Assembly (NCBI GenBank): GCA_012729115.1
Contig: JAAYDR010000007.1
Coordinates: 1-47,651, forward strand
DNA from: Clostridiales bacterium
Lineage (GTDB): Bacteria > Bacillota > Clostridia > Christensenellales > Aristaeellaceae
DNA: 47,651 nt
Reading direction: 5' to 3'
Shown in pieces: positions 8,159 to 17,356 of the stretch (position 1 is the stretch's first letter; each line of letters begins with the position of its first letter). The notes under the pieces were generated by a model. That model was not told where the DNA came from. It saw nothing but the letters and a program-made list of their open reading frames with translations, and searched no databases. The position numbers were made by a program, and so were the translations under genes.

Positions 8159-9940
8159 TTACTCATAAAAAGTTGTCAGCAATGCATATGCCAAAAATCC
8201 GGCGCAAGTGGCAAAGGCCTCCCCTGTTTCGCATTCCCCAGTATATTCATTGACACTTTCACAAGCGATCCCATTGTCCAAGGTAGTGCGGCAAAGATGT
8301 TCCAAGGCGCTATTGACATGTCCGCTCAACAGACTGTTGCAGATAGATAGTATCCAAGGATGAGGAGCATGCTTACACCCGATTTCTGCGATAGGTGCAT
8401 CGGCAAATGATAAAGGATAGCTTTTATCCCGGATCATGGCTACAGTGTTCTGCCATATCTCATCATCCGATCGGCAGAAGCCGTAATGAGGTAAAAGCTG
8501 TAAACTCCCCGGCGGCTCATCGTAGATGTCGTAGTTTCCTTTCTCGTCTACAGACCACGCAAAAAAGCGCTTGTCATCCACCTCCCTGACACAATGGTTG
8601 TAAATCGCCCGGTGTACTGTCTGAGCGCAGTTTTCCAGTTCTGGCCGGCCCATAAGTTGCGCCAGGGCTGAAAAGGTATAGCAGACCAACGCATTGTCAT
8701 AAGTCAGGTAGGGAAATTTGCGCAAATCATCCGTGGGCTGCAGGAAGGTTTCATAGAGTCCCAGCGCCGGGTGCTTCTTGCTTTCCAATTCTTGCAGAAT
8801 CTTGCGAAGGGCATTTTGTACAAACGGTTGTTTAGCAAAATCATCGTCCCTTGTTTTCATTACGTACTTTTGCAAGGCAATCACCGGGGCACAGAGTTCA
8901 TCCAGCTCAAAGCCCGGTTCCAATACCGTGCCGTCAATGTATCGGCTATGAACTCCAAAATTTCGAGCTTGTCTGGTAAATACATATTCCAGTGCCTCCC
9001 GGGCATACGGCGGGTCCACGGCCAGGAGCGCCGGAAAGGCCCATAACAGGCTGTCCCTGTCCCAGTAAGCTGCGCTGACATAATAGCGGGGACTGCGCGA
9101 GGTCATCAAACAGAGTTCCTCCGTATCTATGGTGCGACCCGAGGCATAGAAAAAGGCAAAAAACAGATTGGTGTTTAATAATTCCATAAGCTTGGGGTCA
9201 TCAAGGCGCCTCTCCCGGGTAGAAAGCCAGCTGACAGTTCGCTGCCTCGACGCGTCAAAACCCTGCCGAAGAAGCTCTTTGGCGCTGGTAGCGGCGGCTA
9301 CCTGTTCGTACCCCACTCCAAAAAAGACATCCAGAAATGCTTCATCTGCGGGTGCAAGGGTCACATCTTTATGAATTGTATAAGAAAATCCATCGATCGT
9401 CCACTGCGCATCCTGGTCGATACTGCTAAAGGGCTGATTGTCGGCCACAATGGGCGCAAAGGAAAAAAGGGGCAGCCCGGCCTTCTGAGTCCAGATGAAC
9501 AGATGATTCCAGCCGGATTCATGGCATTCTCGCCCACCTGGAATCTCAGTCGTTTCGTTGATCTCATGAAGGGTCCTGTCCCAACAGCCTTTGAGCCCCA
9601 GGCTGACCGGCGCGGTTTTGGTACCGCTGTTGATTGCCTGAAGTCGGATTGCGAAGGCCCTCTCCCCAATGGGTGTCAGATACGTGCATGTGAACCGGAT
9701 GTCTTCCGTCTCGCAGGTAAAGCGGGGAATCCAATAATGCCCCCTTTCCCATTGGGGTTTCAGTGCAATTTCCCGATCTTTTATTATTAAATACGGCGCG
9801 ATTATCGCTTCGTCTCCATGAATCTCCAACAATCCTTTGGCGGCCATGTACAGAAATGTGATTCCTTCCACGGCACCGTCCCTCTCTCGAATGGTGGGCA
9901 GGGATACAAACTCGTTGCCTGTAACTTGATATCGTTCCAT
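8159..9940 (-). CDS. Six-hairpin (alpha/alpha)6 glycosidase-like protein
   Basis: Cytoplasmic protein of 593 residues without signal peptide. The N-terminal third looks like a beta-sandwich and the rest like an (alpha/alpha)6 toroid. Motifs AAYWDRDSLLWAFPAL, ELDELCAPVIAL and GECETGEAFATCAGFLAYAL resemble the catalytic surroundings of glucoamylase, debranching and metal-independent mannosidase-type enzymes. The family number cannot be fixed by eye. It is the last gene of the minus-strand sugar operon that begins with GH31 and GH65 genes, so an alpha-glucoside or alpha-mannoside is the likely substrate. GAGGATAAGGAT precedes the ATG. A stem-loop at 9975-10001 separates it from the binding-protein gene. 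Confidence 0.7.
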   Translation of the reverse strand: MERYQVTGNEFVSLPTIRERDGAVEGITFLYMAAKGLLEIHGDEAIIAPYLIIKDREIALKPQWERGHYWIPRFTCETEDIRFTCTYLTPIGERAFAIRLQAINSGTKTAPVSLGLKGCWDRTLHEINETTEIPGGRECHESGWNHLFIWTQKAGLPLFSFAPIVADNQPFSSIDQDAQWTIDGFSYTIHKDVTLAPADEAFLDVFFGVGYEQVAAATSAKELLRQGFDASRQRTVSWLSTRERRLDDPKLMELLNTNLFFAFFYASGRTIDTEELCLMTSRSPRYYVSAAYWDRDSLLWAFPALLAVDPPYAREALEYVFTRQARNFGVHSRYIDGTVLEPGFELDELCAPVIALQKYVMKTRDDDFAKQPFVQNALRKILQELESKKHPALGLYETFLQPTDDLRKFPYLTYDNALVCYTFSALAQLMGRPELENCAQTVHRAIYNHCVREVDDKRFFAWSVDEKGNYDIYDEPPGSLQLLPHYGFCRSDDEIWQNTVAMIRDKSYPLSFADAPIAEIGCKHAPHPWILSICNSLLSGHVNSALEHLCRTTLDNGIACESVNEYTGECETGEAFATCAGFLAYALLTTFYE

Positions 9941-9974
9941 ATCCTTATCCTCATATTGTTGATGAGATACAATT

Positions 9975-10001
9975 GCGGGAGAAGCAGAATGCTTCTCCCG
10001 C
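9975..10001 (-). terminator. Intercistronic stem-loop after the sugar-binding protein gene
   Basis: GCGGGAGAAGC (9975-9985), a five-base loop and GCTTCTCCCGC (9991-10001) form a perfect 11-base-pair stem. On the minus strand it is followed by AATTGTATC rather than a U run. It is probably a transcript-stabilising or partial-termination element that keeps binding-protein mRNA more abundant than the downstream glycosidase. Confidence 0.6.
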
Positions 10002-10021
10002 GATCGCAGGGCGAGGTTGGG

Positions 10022-11257
10022 TTACTTGAGCAGATCCGCAGCCTCCAGCTGTGCCTGTATACCGTCCAGGGCTTCCTGGGCGCTCATGTCAGAGGTCGCC
10101 AGAGTACTCAGCACATTGTTGATAATTTCAGAGGCCGCACCAGCTTCGATCAGCGCTGGCGGAGCCACTGCATAGTCCATGCTGGTGAACACGGCGGCTC
10201 TGTTGGCGGGCGGTGTAATGTTCAAGTACTGGCCAAGCTTTGTCTGGTCTGCGATGGTGGGCAACTCCCAGCTGGCATCCAGGCGAAGCTGTACGATATC
10301 CGGATCGGAGCCCATGGCGTCAATAAACTTTGCAGCCAACTCCTGCTTTTCGCTGGAAGGTGAAACACAGTTGACGTTGGCAAAGAAGAAGGTAGCCTTA
10401 TCCCCCATGCCCGGCTCAACCGCGATATCCCAGTCAAAGGTACACTTCTCCGCAAATGTACTGAATGCCCAGATGCCAGTGACGATCATGCCCAATTTCC
10501 CTTCAGTGAACAGGTCCCAATCACCGCGCCCGGCCATCTCCTCAGCATTGGGCATCACATGGTTTTCGCCCCTTACCCTTGCAAGCATGGCGTCCAATAC
10601 AGCCACATTCTCCGAGGAGTTCGCGGTAAAGGCTGTATAATCAGCATTCAATAGGCTGCCGCCGTTGGTGCGTATGGATTTGTAGAACTCGTGGTAGCTA
10701 ATGGGTTGGTAGTAACCCCAGACGTCGTCGCCCAGTGCGCGAATCTTCTCTGCGGCAGCCTGTGCGTCGGTCCAGGTCCAATCATTGGTGGGATACGCGA
10801 CACCTGCTTGATCAAACAAAGCCTTATTGTAGAACAGTACACAGGTGGAAAAGCTCATGGGCACGGCGTACAGCTTTCCATCGCTGGAGACGGCGGACAA
10901 TGTGCCCTCGGAGTAGTTCTCCTTGGTAATGACCAGGTGGCTCAGATCGGCGCAAGCACCCCGAAGCATGTAGGACAGGTAGTTTTCCATGTTCATCTCA
11001 AACACGTCCGGAGGGTTGCCGCCTGCCACCTTGGTGGCTAAGGCAGTGAAGTAATCGTTGTAACCAGTCAGCTGTACATCCACCTTGACCCCAGGATTTT
11101 TGCTCTCAAAGACCTCGATCATCTTTGCCAGCGTCTCCTCCTGGGCTCCCGCACCGGAGAAGCACGCATAGGTGAGCATTGTGTCCTCTGCCAGGGCGAT
11201 GCCGGTTAGCGAGAGAAGCATTGCCAGCACCAAAGCCAACGAAATGAGTTTTTTCAT
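10022..11257 (-). CDS. ABC transporter sugar-binding protein (family 1)
   Basis: Extracellular solute-binding protein of 411 residues in the MalE/UgpB-like CUT1 class. The N terminus has a Lys-Lys start, a hydrophobic core and a likely signal peptidase I site at ALA-ED. There is no lipobox cysteine, which is unusual if the cell has a single membrane. Family features include NPGVKVDVQ, the GGNPPDVFEM loop and GKLGMIVTGIWAFSTF. AAGGAGGAATCCGGTT precedes the ATG. It follows the two permease genes, and no ATPase gene is in the operon, so a shared MsmK/UgpC-type ATPase encoded elsewhere is expected. The ligand is probably an oligosaccharide handled by the GH31 and GH65 enzymes. Confidence 0.9.
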   Translation of the reverse strand: MKKLISLALVLAMLLSLTGIALAEDTMLTYACFSGAGAQEETLAKMIEVFESKNPGVKVDVQLTGYNDYFTALATKVAGGNPPDVFEMNMENYLSYMLRGACADLSHLVITKENYSEGTLSAVSSDGKLYAVPMSFSTCVLFYNKALFDQAGVAYPTNDWTWTDAQAAAEKIRALGDDVWGYYQPISYHEFYKSIRTNGGSLLNADYTAFTANSSENVAVLDAMLARVRGENHVMPNAEEMAGRGDWDLFTEGKLGMIVTGIWAFSTFAEKCTFDWDIAVEPGMGDKATFFFANVNCVSPSSEKQELAAKFIDAMGSDPDIVQLRLDASWELPTIADQTKLGQYLNITPPANRAAVFTSMDYAVAPPALIEAGAASEIINNVLSTLATSDMSAQEALDGIQAQLEAADLLK

Positions 11258-11282
11258 AACCGGATTCCTCCTTTTCTATTGC

Positions 11283-11300
11283 TAACGCGCGAAGGCGTTA
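11283..11300 (-). other. Small hairpin between permease and binding-protein genes
   Basis: TAACGC (11283-11288), a six-base loop and GCGTTA (11295-11300) form a short stem in the gap between the second permease gene and the binding-protein gene. It has no U run in either direction. It may be a processing or stability element within the polycistronic transcript. Confidence 0.35.
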
Positions 11301-11307
11301 TGCTCGA

Positions 11308-12147
11308 TCATTTGAGACCGCCCAGAGCGATGCCGCTGTCTACCTTACGTTGTGAGAGCAGATACACTGCCAGCACAGGCAGGATGGTCAGCACAGCACC
11401 CGCCATGAGAACATGCTCATTGTTCTTATAAAGACTGTTCATGTTGCCCAGCACAACCTGAAGGGTTTGCTTATCGGTGCTCGTTAACACAATCAGTGGC
11501 CAGAGATAGCTGTTCCAACTGCCCATGAAGGCCAGTAGTACCATGGTTGCCAAGGTAGGCATGACCATCGGCATCACAATAACGAAAAAGACGCGATAAA
11601 GGGATGCACCATCAAGGAAAGCAGACTCCAGGTAACTGTCATTGAATGTAAGGATCGCCTGGCGCATGAGAAATACCCCGAAGGTGTTGGCCAGAGAAGG
11701 CAGGATCAGCCCGGTGAAACTATCCAGAAGTCCCAGCACTCTTAAGATCACATAATTGGGAACCATGGTAACGGTGCCGGGAATCATCATGGTGGCAAGA
11801 TAGACTCCAAACACCTTTCCAGAACCCTTAAAGGGTATCTTCACGAATGCAAAGGCTGCCATGCAGGCGCTTACCACCTGCACCAGGGTGCTCAGGATCG
11901 ACAGCAACAAGCTGTTGAAAGTGGCACGTCCAAAGGAAAAACCTTGCATATTGAAGACTCTTTGATACCCTTCCAGGGAAGGATTCTCCGGAACCCATCG
12001 AATGGGAATGGTGCGGATGGTCTCGCTGCTTTTCACAGATGAGGAAATCATCCACAGAAAGGGCAATATCGTAACCAGCGCCATCAGACACAGCAGCAGG
12101 CAAAAGGCCGCCCTGCGAAGGATTTTTCTGGCCCGTCTAGGCATCAT
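11308..12147 (-). CDS. Sugar ABC transporter permease (MalG-like)
   Basis: Inner-membrane permease of 279 residues with about six hydrophobic helices. The cytoplasmic coupling loop ESAFLDGASLYRVFFVIVMP is the EAA motif that contacts the ATPase. The C terminus VDSGIALGGLK is typical of MalG/AraQ-type proteins. The start overlaps the end of the preceding permease gene (ATGATGCCTAG), so the two membrane subunits are translationally coupled. It forms a heterodimer with the product of 12137-13024. Confidence 0.92.
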   Translation of the reverse strand: MMPRRARKILRRAAFCLLLCLMALVTILPFLWMISSSVKSSETIRTIPIRWVPENPSLEGYQRVFNMQGFSFGRATFNSLLLSILSTLVQVVSACMAAFAFVKIPFKGSGKVFGVYLATMMIPGTVTMVPNYVILRVLGLLDSFTGLILPSLANTFGVFLMRQAILTFNDSYLESAFLDGASLYRVFFVIVMPMVMPTLATMVLLAFMGSWNSYLWPLIVLTSTDKQTLQVVLGNMNSLYKNNEHVLMAGAVLTILPVLAVYLLSQRKVDSGIALGGLK

Positions 12148-13024
12148 AGTTCACCCACTTCTTTTGCATCCAAAACTGGATCAGCGTGAAAGCAAAGATT
12201 ATCACAAACAGGATCCATGAGTAAGCGGAGGCCATGCCCATTTTGTATTGCTTGAAGGCGTATTTGAAAATACGCTCCAAAAACACGCTGGTCGCTCCCC
12301 CTGGTCCGCCGTCGGTCATGATGAGCACGGACTCAAAAACCTGGAATCCATAGATCACGTTGATGACCAATAACAAAAACAAGGTGGGCGATATTAAAGG
12401 AAGGGTAATACTCAGGAACTTCCGCCCATCACTGGCTCCATCAATGGAGGCAGCCTCATAGTACGAAGGATCTATGGATTTAAGCGCAGCCAGTACCATC
12501 AGGGAATAGTATCCTGTGTCCTTCCAAAGGGCGGCAATAACCACGCCGGGCATGGCCCAAAACTTGCTGCTAAGCCAGGCAGGCCCTGTGATACCAAGCG
12601 GTGCCAGCATTTGATTGAGAAGGCCGTACTTGCCGCTGAGTACCCAGGTCCACACCACTGCGGCAGCCACCCAGGAGGTAATCACAGGCGTATAGAAAAT
12701 GGCCCGAAATACTCCCCGGCCCCGGAAGGTTTGGTTCAGCACCATCCCCTGGGCCAGGGACAATACAAGAATAAAGGGCAAATATAGTCCAAGATAGGTT
12801 AGCGTATGCCCAAGTACCTGGAGGAACTCCTTGCCGGTAAGAATTCGTGAATAATTTCTAAAACCGATGAACTTCATGGAACCGGCCAGAAGGTCATAAT
12901 CCATCAGGCTATAAACCAAGGAAGTGACGATGGGAAGCAGACAGAACAGGATCAGCCCGATGAAGGACGGCGCGAGGAACACTGCCATGGCTCTTCTTCT
13001 ATCCGCGCTTTTTGGCAAGTACAA
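12137..13024 (-). CDS. Sugar ABC transporter permease (MalF/UgpA-like), TTG start
   Basis: Permease of 295 residues with about six membrane helices. The coupling loop is YYEAASIDGASDGRKFLSIT. The frame has no upstream ATG. The best start is a TTG at 13024, eight bases after AAGGAGGA, which lies inside the last codons of the GH65 gene. The GH65 stop is three bases before it. TTG with a perfect SD is a believable way to keep this subunit at a modest level. Confidence 0.9.
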   Translation of the reverse strand: MYLPKSADRRRAMAVFLAPSFIGLILFCLLPIVTSLVYSLMDYDLLAGSMKFIGFRNYSRILTGKEFLQVLGHTLTYLGLYLPFILVLSLAQGMVLNQTFRGRGVFRAIFYTPVITSWVAAAVVWTWVLSGKYGLLNQMLAPLGITGPAWLSSKFWAMPGVVIAALWKDTGYYSLMVLAALKSIDPSYYEAASIDGASDGRKFLSITLPLISPTLFLLLVINVIYGFQVFESVLIMTDGGPGGATSVFLERIFKYAFKQYKMGMASAYSWILFVIIFAFTLIQFWMQKKWVNYDA

Positions 13025-13027
13025 CTC

Positions 13028-15058
13028 TCACTCCTCCTTCTGTATGGATGTCCCTTCTTGAAAAGCCTCCACCCGATACCATGATCCACGGTGACAAATC
13101 CGTAGTTTGATACGATGAATGCTTGGCGGCAGCTTTGGGTCTACCATCATTTTACCATTATGAGACCACAAGCCCAGCGCTCCAAAGACCACAGCCTGCC
13201 AGGCAGCCCCCATTGCCCCCATGTGAACCCCTTCATAGCCGGTATTTCCCATAATGTTCCACAGATCCAGATATATCGCCTTGCGCAGGTAGTCCTCACC
13301 CTTGTCCCAGAGGCTCAGGCGCAAGGCCAGTTGCGCGTGAACACCGTAACTCAGGGTGGAGTCATGGAGGGTAATGGGCTCATATTCAAAAAATACATTG
13401 CGCTGCTGTTCCAGGGTAAAATCGTATGGAAACAGAGTCATCAACAGCACCAAATCCGCCTGTTTGAGCGCCCGGTATCTCTGCATACGGTCAAAGCAGA
13501 CGCTCTTGTATGAGGGCGTATCATCTTGCTTCACAAAGGGCGGAAGCCGGTTTAGGGTCTCATCCTGTAAAAAGAGGTCACGACTTTCATCGTATAAAAG
13601 CATCACCCGCTGCCGTACCCCCTCCATCCTCTCCCGCTCTAGCGGTTCCAACTCTCCATGGAAAATGGCCAGGGTCAAGTTGTTGCGGGCAAGATAATTG
13701 GTAAACGTGTTGTTAATGGCCGCACCGCAGTATTCATCCGGTCCTTTGACAAAGAAGGAACTGTACCTGTCCACTGATGGTTCATAGGTTAGGCGGGAAA
13801 GCCAGTATCTGGCCGTCTCTCGGTAGAGATGAGCTGCGTGATCCCGCATAAATTCCTCGTCTCCGGTCACTTCCCCATATCGTTGGACAGCATAAGCCAC
13901 ATCCGCAGTAATATGGACCTCGCAAAGGCCGATATCCCAGCTTTCACACTGTTCCATCCCCGTATTGGAACACATCCAGGGAAAACGTGCGCCATCAAGG
14001 TTTTGCTTTTGGGCCAAGGCCATTGCATCCGGCAGGCGATCTACTCGGTAAAGCAGTAAGTTTTTCGCTGCCTGGGGCCGGGTCCACAGGTAGAAGGGCA
14101 ACAGAAAAATCTCGGTATCCCAAAATGTATTGCCTTTATATCGGCCATGGGTTAGGCCCCGAGCGCCGATGGACACACGGCGGTCCCAAGAAGCATTGTT
14201 GCACAGCATCTGGAAGATATTGTAGCGAAGAGCACCCTGGAAATCCGGATCGTCTGCTTCAATCTCTATATCGCAGTCATGCCATAAGTCCGCCCAAGCA
14301 TCGGCGTTGGCTTGCCATGGATTGGACGGGAGCGTCAGGGGATCCTCTTCTCCAACCAGCACACGAACGCGCTTTTCCACCGTCACGCTTTCCCCTGCTT
14401 TCAGATCAACAAAAAAGCGGGTGATGACCTTCTCCCTCTGAACTTGCTCCCATCGCTCCGCCTCCCGGTCGCAAAGCAGCAACCAATTGAGGATCAGCGG
14501 TTCCTTTTCCACCAGGGTATGACACCTGATCTGCTCGGTGGTGATCGAGTCGATTGCCAACAACTGGGCCAACTCTGTGGAAGCTATGGTCTGATCGTCA
14601 TGCACCGGTAGGTTGCGGGTTAATGCGTCCGCCATGCTTTCCAGGGTATAAAACCCAGCCTTTTTGGCTGTAAGGGTCAGCCTCTGCAACAACAGTTGTT
14701 CGTCCGCCATGCAAGCGGCACGTTCCAGCCGGAGGTTGGCCCTGGGCGTATCCCAACTCTGGGTCAGCACGCCGATTCGCATGTCCAGTTCCTGAAGCAC
14801 ATTGATATCAGGTTCTTCCCCAAGTGGCCGAAGGGTCAATACATCGGGAAGCTGCACCATATCTGTGATGGCAGGCTTGATCGCACTGAAAAAACCCGCA
14901 CGAAAAATAGCATGCTCCTGGGGTGCATCCTTGCCTCTCCATCCTGGAAAACCGCGTACTCCAAGCCTTCCGTTGCCCAGGGAAAAGAGGGTCTCGCTAT
15001 AATCATCCACCGGGGAGATCCGGGTGATTCGCCAGGGGCTAATTTGTACGCCATTCAT
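13028..15058 (-). CDS. GH65 family disaccharide phosphorylase
   Basis: Cytoplasmic enzyme of 676 residues in the kojibiose/nigerose/trehalose/maltose phosphorylase family. It would split an alpha-glucobiose with phosphate to beta-glucose 1-phosphate and glucose. Domain order is an N-terminal beta-sandwich, an (alpha/alpha)6 barrel with KGNTFWDTEIF, the general acid Glu442 in GPDEYCG, and the likely phosphate-contact loop HDSTLSYGVHA. A longer frame reaches 15160, but the ATG at 15058 is preceded by AAGGGAGGTGACACT and overlaps the GH31 stop as ATGA, so 15058 is the real start. Linkage specificity cannot be read by eye. A beta-phosphoglucomutase gene, which often accompanies such genes, is absent here. 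Confidence 0.9.
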   Translation of the reverse strand: MNGVQISPWRITRISPVDDYSETLFSLGNGRLGVRGFPGWRGKDAPQEHAIFRAGFFSAIKPAITDMVQLPDVLTLRPLGEEPDINVLQELDMRIGVLTQSWDTPRANLRLERAACMADEQLLLQRLTLTAKKAGFYTLESMADALTRNLPVHDDQTIASTELAQLLAIDSITTEQIRCHTLVEKEPLILNWLLLCDREAERWEQVQREKVITRFFVDLKAGESVTVEKRVRVLVGEEDPLTLPSNPWQANADAWADLWHDCDIEIEADDPDFQGALRYNIFQMLCNNASWDRRVSIGARGLTHGRYKGNTFWDTEIFLLPFYLWTRPQAAKNLLLYRVDRLPDAMALAQKQNLDGARFPWMCSNTGMEQCESWDIGLCEVHITADVAYAVQRYGEVTGDEEFMRDHAAHLYRETARYWLSRLTYEPSVDRYSSFFVKGPDEYCGAAINNTFTNYLARNNLTLAIFHGELEPLERERMEGVRQRVMLLYDESRDLFLQDETLNRLPPFVKQDDTPSYKSVCFDRMQRYRALKQADLVLLMTLFPYDFTLEQQRNVFFEYEPITLHDSTLSYGVHAQLALRLSLWDKGEDYLRKAIYLDLWNIMGNTGYEGVHMGAMGAAWQAVVFGALGLWSHNGKMMVDPKLPPSIHRIKLRICHRGSWYRVEAFQEGTSIQKEE

Positions 15059-17292
15059 AGTGTCACCTCCCTTTGATACACCAGGGTACGGTCCAGTGGG
15101 CAGTCCGTCCAGATTTCGCAAGGCCCAACATGGATTGACCCTGTGAAATAATTCCGCCATTGACCATGAGGCAAATAGACATGACGCCCCGTTTTCCCAG
15201 GCATTACAATGGGGGCAACCAGGAACTCCCGTCCCAGCATATATTCGTCATGGGTGCTCCAAGCCCGCTCATCGCCAGAAAAGTCAAGGCATAAATGGGC
15301 CATTAATGGCCGGCCTTCCCGGACGCATGCCTGGGCTTCTTTCCAAAGATATGGGCGCAGACTCTCCCGCAGGTGAGCGAAGGCGCATGAGATGGTCAGT
15401 ACACGCTCATCCCCAAGCTTGTTGGCCAGATTCCAGGGGCTTCGGTCATTGTTGTACGTCTCCTCCTGTCCCCCGGCAAACTGGCCGCCGCGAGGCTCGG
15501 AATGCCACTGCATGACCGGACAGAAACACCCCATTGCGGTGGCTCGCAGGTAGAGTTCTGCCTCAGGGATTGGGCCTGCGAAACCGCCGATATCAAAGCT
15601 CCAAAAGAGTATCCCGGACAGACCCGCCGACAAACCTGCTTGCAGTTGAGCCTGGAGTTCACTCCACTCACTGGTCTGATCGCCGGCCCAATGGATGGGC
15701 TGGGTTTGGGCTCCCGAATATCCGGCTCGGCTGAAGGTTACACCTTCTACACCATTTTGCCGCAGAAACTCATGATATGCCCCAATGTATTGACCTGGGT
15801 AGAGGTTATGGGCGCGGAGCCCGCTTGTCCCGTCGGCCAGCCGTGCGGCTTTTTCAAAGAGAAACTCTCCACCATCGGTCTTGAAACCATCCACACCCAT
15901 GTCAAGAAGGTATTTTCGTTTTCCAAACCACCAATCAACAGCCTCCGGGTTTGTGAAATCAGGAAGCAGGCTGTGATGAAACCATCTCTCGGTTATGCGG
16001 TAAGGACTGCCATCGCCTCTTCGCACAACATATCCACGCTGAATTGCCTCCATCGTATCATCCTGGAGGGTCTCCCCGGGGGAGTCGTCCCATTGATGTT
16101 TGATGACGGGAATCTGCCATAACACCAAGTGCAGCCCAGCGTTACGGATGCGCAATACCGTATTGGCTGGATCTGACCAATGTTCCGGATGCCAGAGATA
16201 GAAGGTGCGCTCGTCGCTCCATTGCTCCAGCACCATAACGCTGGCAGGATAGTCGTACAGTTTTAACGCATGAAGTTGGGCATCCACCTCCCTGTCGCAG
16301 TTCCAGCCATTGGAACTGATCCATAGGCCAAAGGCCCATTGGGGAGGCAGCACCGGCTCGCCGGTCATACGCAGGAAGGTCTGTAAAACCTTTTGGGGCG
16401 TACCCGGAAGCACATGATCCCGGGTTAAAACCTCCCCCTCTGTCTCCTGGGTAAGGATTACGGTTTCACCAAATTGCATCCGAACGGGAATATCGCTCTG
16501 CCGGTACCAGCCAAAACCCTGCTCTGTCAGAAAAAAGGGAATGGGCAGATAGGTCTGCTCTGCTTGATGGGTGAACTTTTCCACCACCCGGCCATTGCTG
16601 CCCAATCCAAACTGCTCCACCGAGTCGAACCTTTCACCTGTTCCAAGGATATGCCTTGCAGTTAACGACATTTCCAGTGTAACCTGGCGTATCAGACCTT
16701 GAGCGTTACGAAACAGGCGGTAGCGATGAGCGCTTGCAACACGTTGGCTTAAGCGCTTAAGTTCCCAAAATCCTTGAGTTGATATGGACCACTGAAAACC
16801 ATCGCAGATTGGAAGTATACAATGCCCACAGGGGAATGAGTTCTGATCTCCGAATTCGTCTTCAGTGGCTGCCGGCTTTTGCCTTAATGTCATAGTCCCG
16901 TCTGTACCCAGGGTCAGCACCAAATCGTCGGTTAAATCCAATAGCAGGCATTCTTTATCCCGATACACCTTTCGGGCTTTTGTGACAACCTCCTCCCGCA
17001 ATACTTCAAAGGAATAATGAGCCGTGCTCTCCTCACCGGTTTGGATGCGGTAGGTCACGGTTTGCGGTGAGCTGAAAGGCCCAAGATCAAAGGAATAGTA
17101 ATGCTCTCTTTCCCTATGGGCGGCCAGGATATGCTGCTGTTCCCCGGGATGCAGAATCAGGAAGGGAACTGCATGAGAATCATCCACGCGGCAAAACACC
17201 TTTATTTCTTCCCCCACCAGCGGAAGCTCAGGGATTCTGGCAAAGCCGCTATTTACAAAAGGAACGAGTTCTTCTCCCAGATGTTTGATCAT
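15055..17292 (-). CDS. GH31 alpha-glucosidase/alpha-xylosidase
   Basis: Retaining glycoside hydrolase of 745 residues, family GH31, without a signal peptide and so cytoplasmic. A beta-sandwich domain is followed by the (beta/alpha)8 barrel. The nucleophile is Asp473 in GVDGFKTDGGE and the acid/base Asp538 in WAGDQTSEW. AAAGGG lies about eight bases before the ATG. It is the first gene of the operon and follows the LacI regulator in the same direction. The operon promoter overlaps the regulator's stop codon and carries an operator-like element. Substrate is probably an imported alpha-glucoside or isoprimeverose-like sugar. Confidence 0.92.
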   Translation of the reverse strand: MIKHLGEELVPFVNSGFARIPELPLVGEEIKVFCRVDDSHAVPFLILHPGEQQHILAAHREREHYYSFDLGPFSSPQTVTYRIQTGEESTAHYSFEVLREEVVTKARKVYRDKECLLLDLTDDLVLTLGTDGTMTLRQKPAATEDEFGDQNSFPCGHCILPICDGFQWSISTQGFWELKRLSQRVASAHRYRLFRNAQGLIRQVTLEMSLTARHILGTGERFDSVEQFGLGSNGRVVEKFTHQAEQTYLPIPFFLTEQGFGWYRQSDIPVRMQFGETVILTQETEGEVLTRDHVLPGTPQKVLQTFLRMTGEPVLPPQWAFGLWISSNGWNCDREVDAQLHALKLYDYPASVMVLEQWSDERTFYLWHPEHWSDPANTVLRIRNAGLHLVLWQIPVIKHQWDDSPGETLQDDTMEAIQRGYVVRRGDGSPYRITERWFHHSLLPDFTNPEAVDWWFGKRKYLLDMGVDGFKTDGGEFLFEKAARLADGTSGLRAHNLYPGQYIGAYHEFLRQNGVEGVTFSRAGYSGAQTQPIHWAGDQTSEWSELQAQLQAGLSAGLSGILFWSFDIGGFAGPIPEAELYLRATAMGCFCPVMQWHSEPRGGQFAGGQEETYNNDRSPWNLANKLGDERVLTISCAFAHLRESLRPYLWKEAQACVREGRPLMAHLCLDFSGDERAWSTHDEYMLGREFLVAPIVMPGKTGRHVYLPHGQWRNYFTGSIHVGPCEIWTDCPLDRTLVYQREVTL

Positions 17293-17325
17293 TTCACTCG
17301 CCCTTTCTTCGTCGCATTCTTACAC

Positions 17326-17338
17326 AAACGCTTCAGTT
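17326..17338 (-). promoter_or_regulatory. Operator-like element in front of the GH31 operon
   Basis: The plus strand reads AAACGCTTCAGTT. It matches 12 of 13 bases of AAACGTTTCAGTT in the palindromic operator of the LacI gene (18419-18440). As at that gene, it lies directly downstream of a -10 box. It is the probable second binding site of the regulator encoded at 17349-18371. Confidence 0.55.
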
Positions 17339-17347
17339 CCTGAACAG

Positions 17348-17356
17348 ATTATATCA
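17348..17356 (-). promoter_or_regulatory. Extended -10 promoter of the GH31 operon
   Basis: The minus strand reads TGATATAAT, an extended -10 (TGn plus a perfect TATAAT). No good -35 is present 17 bases upstream, which is common for extended -10 promoters. The TATAAT contains the TAA stop of the LacI gene, so the promoter is embedded in the end of the regulator. The operator-like element begins nine bases downstream. Confidence 0.55.

Noticed and set aside
15059-15160. N-terminal extension of the GH65 frame to 15160
   Set aside because: It would overlap the GH31 gene by about 100 bases. A perfect SD and an ATGA overlap mark 15058 as the start.
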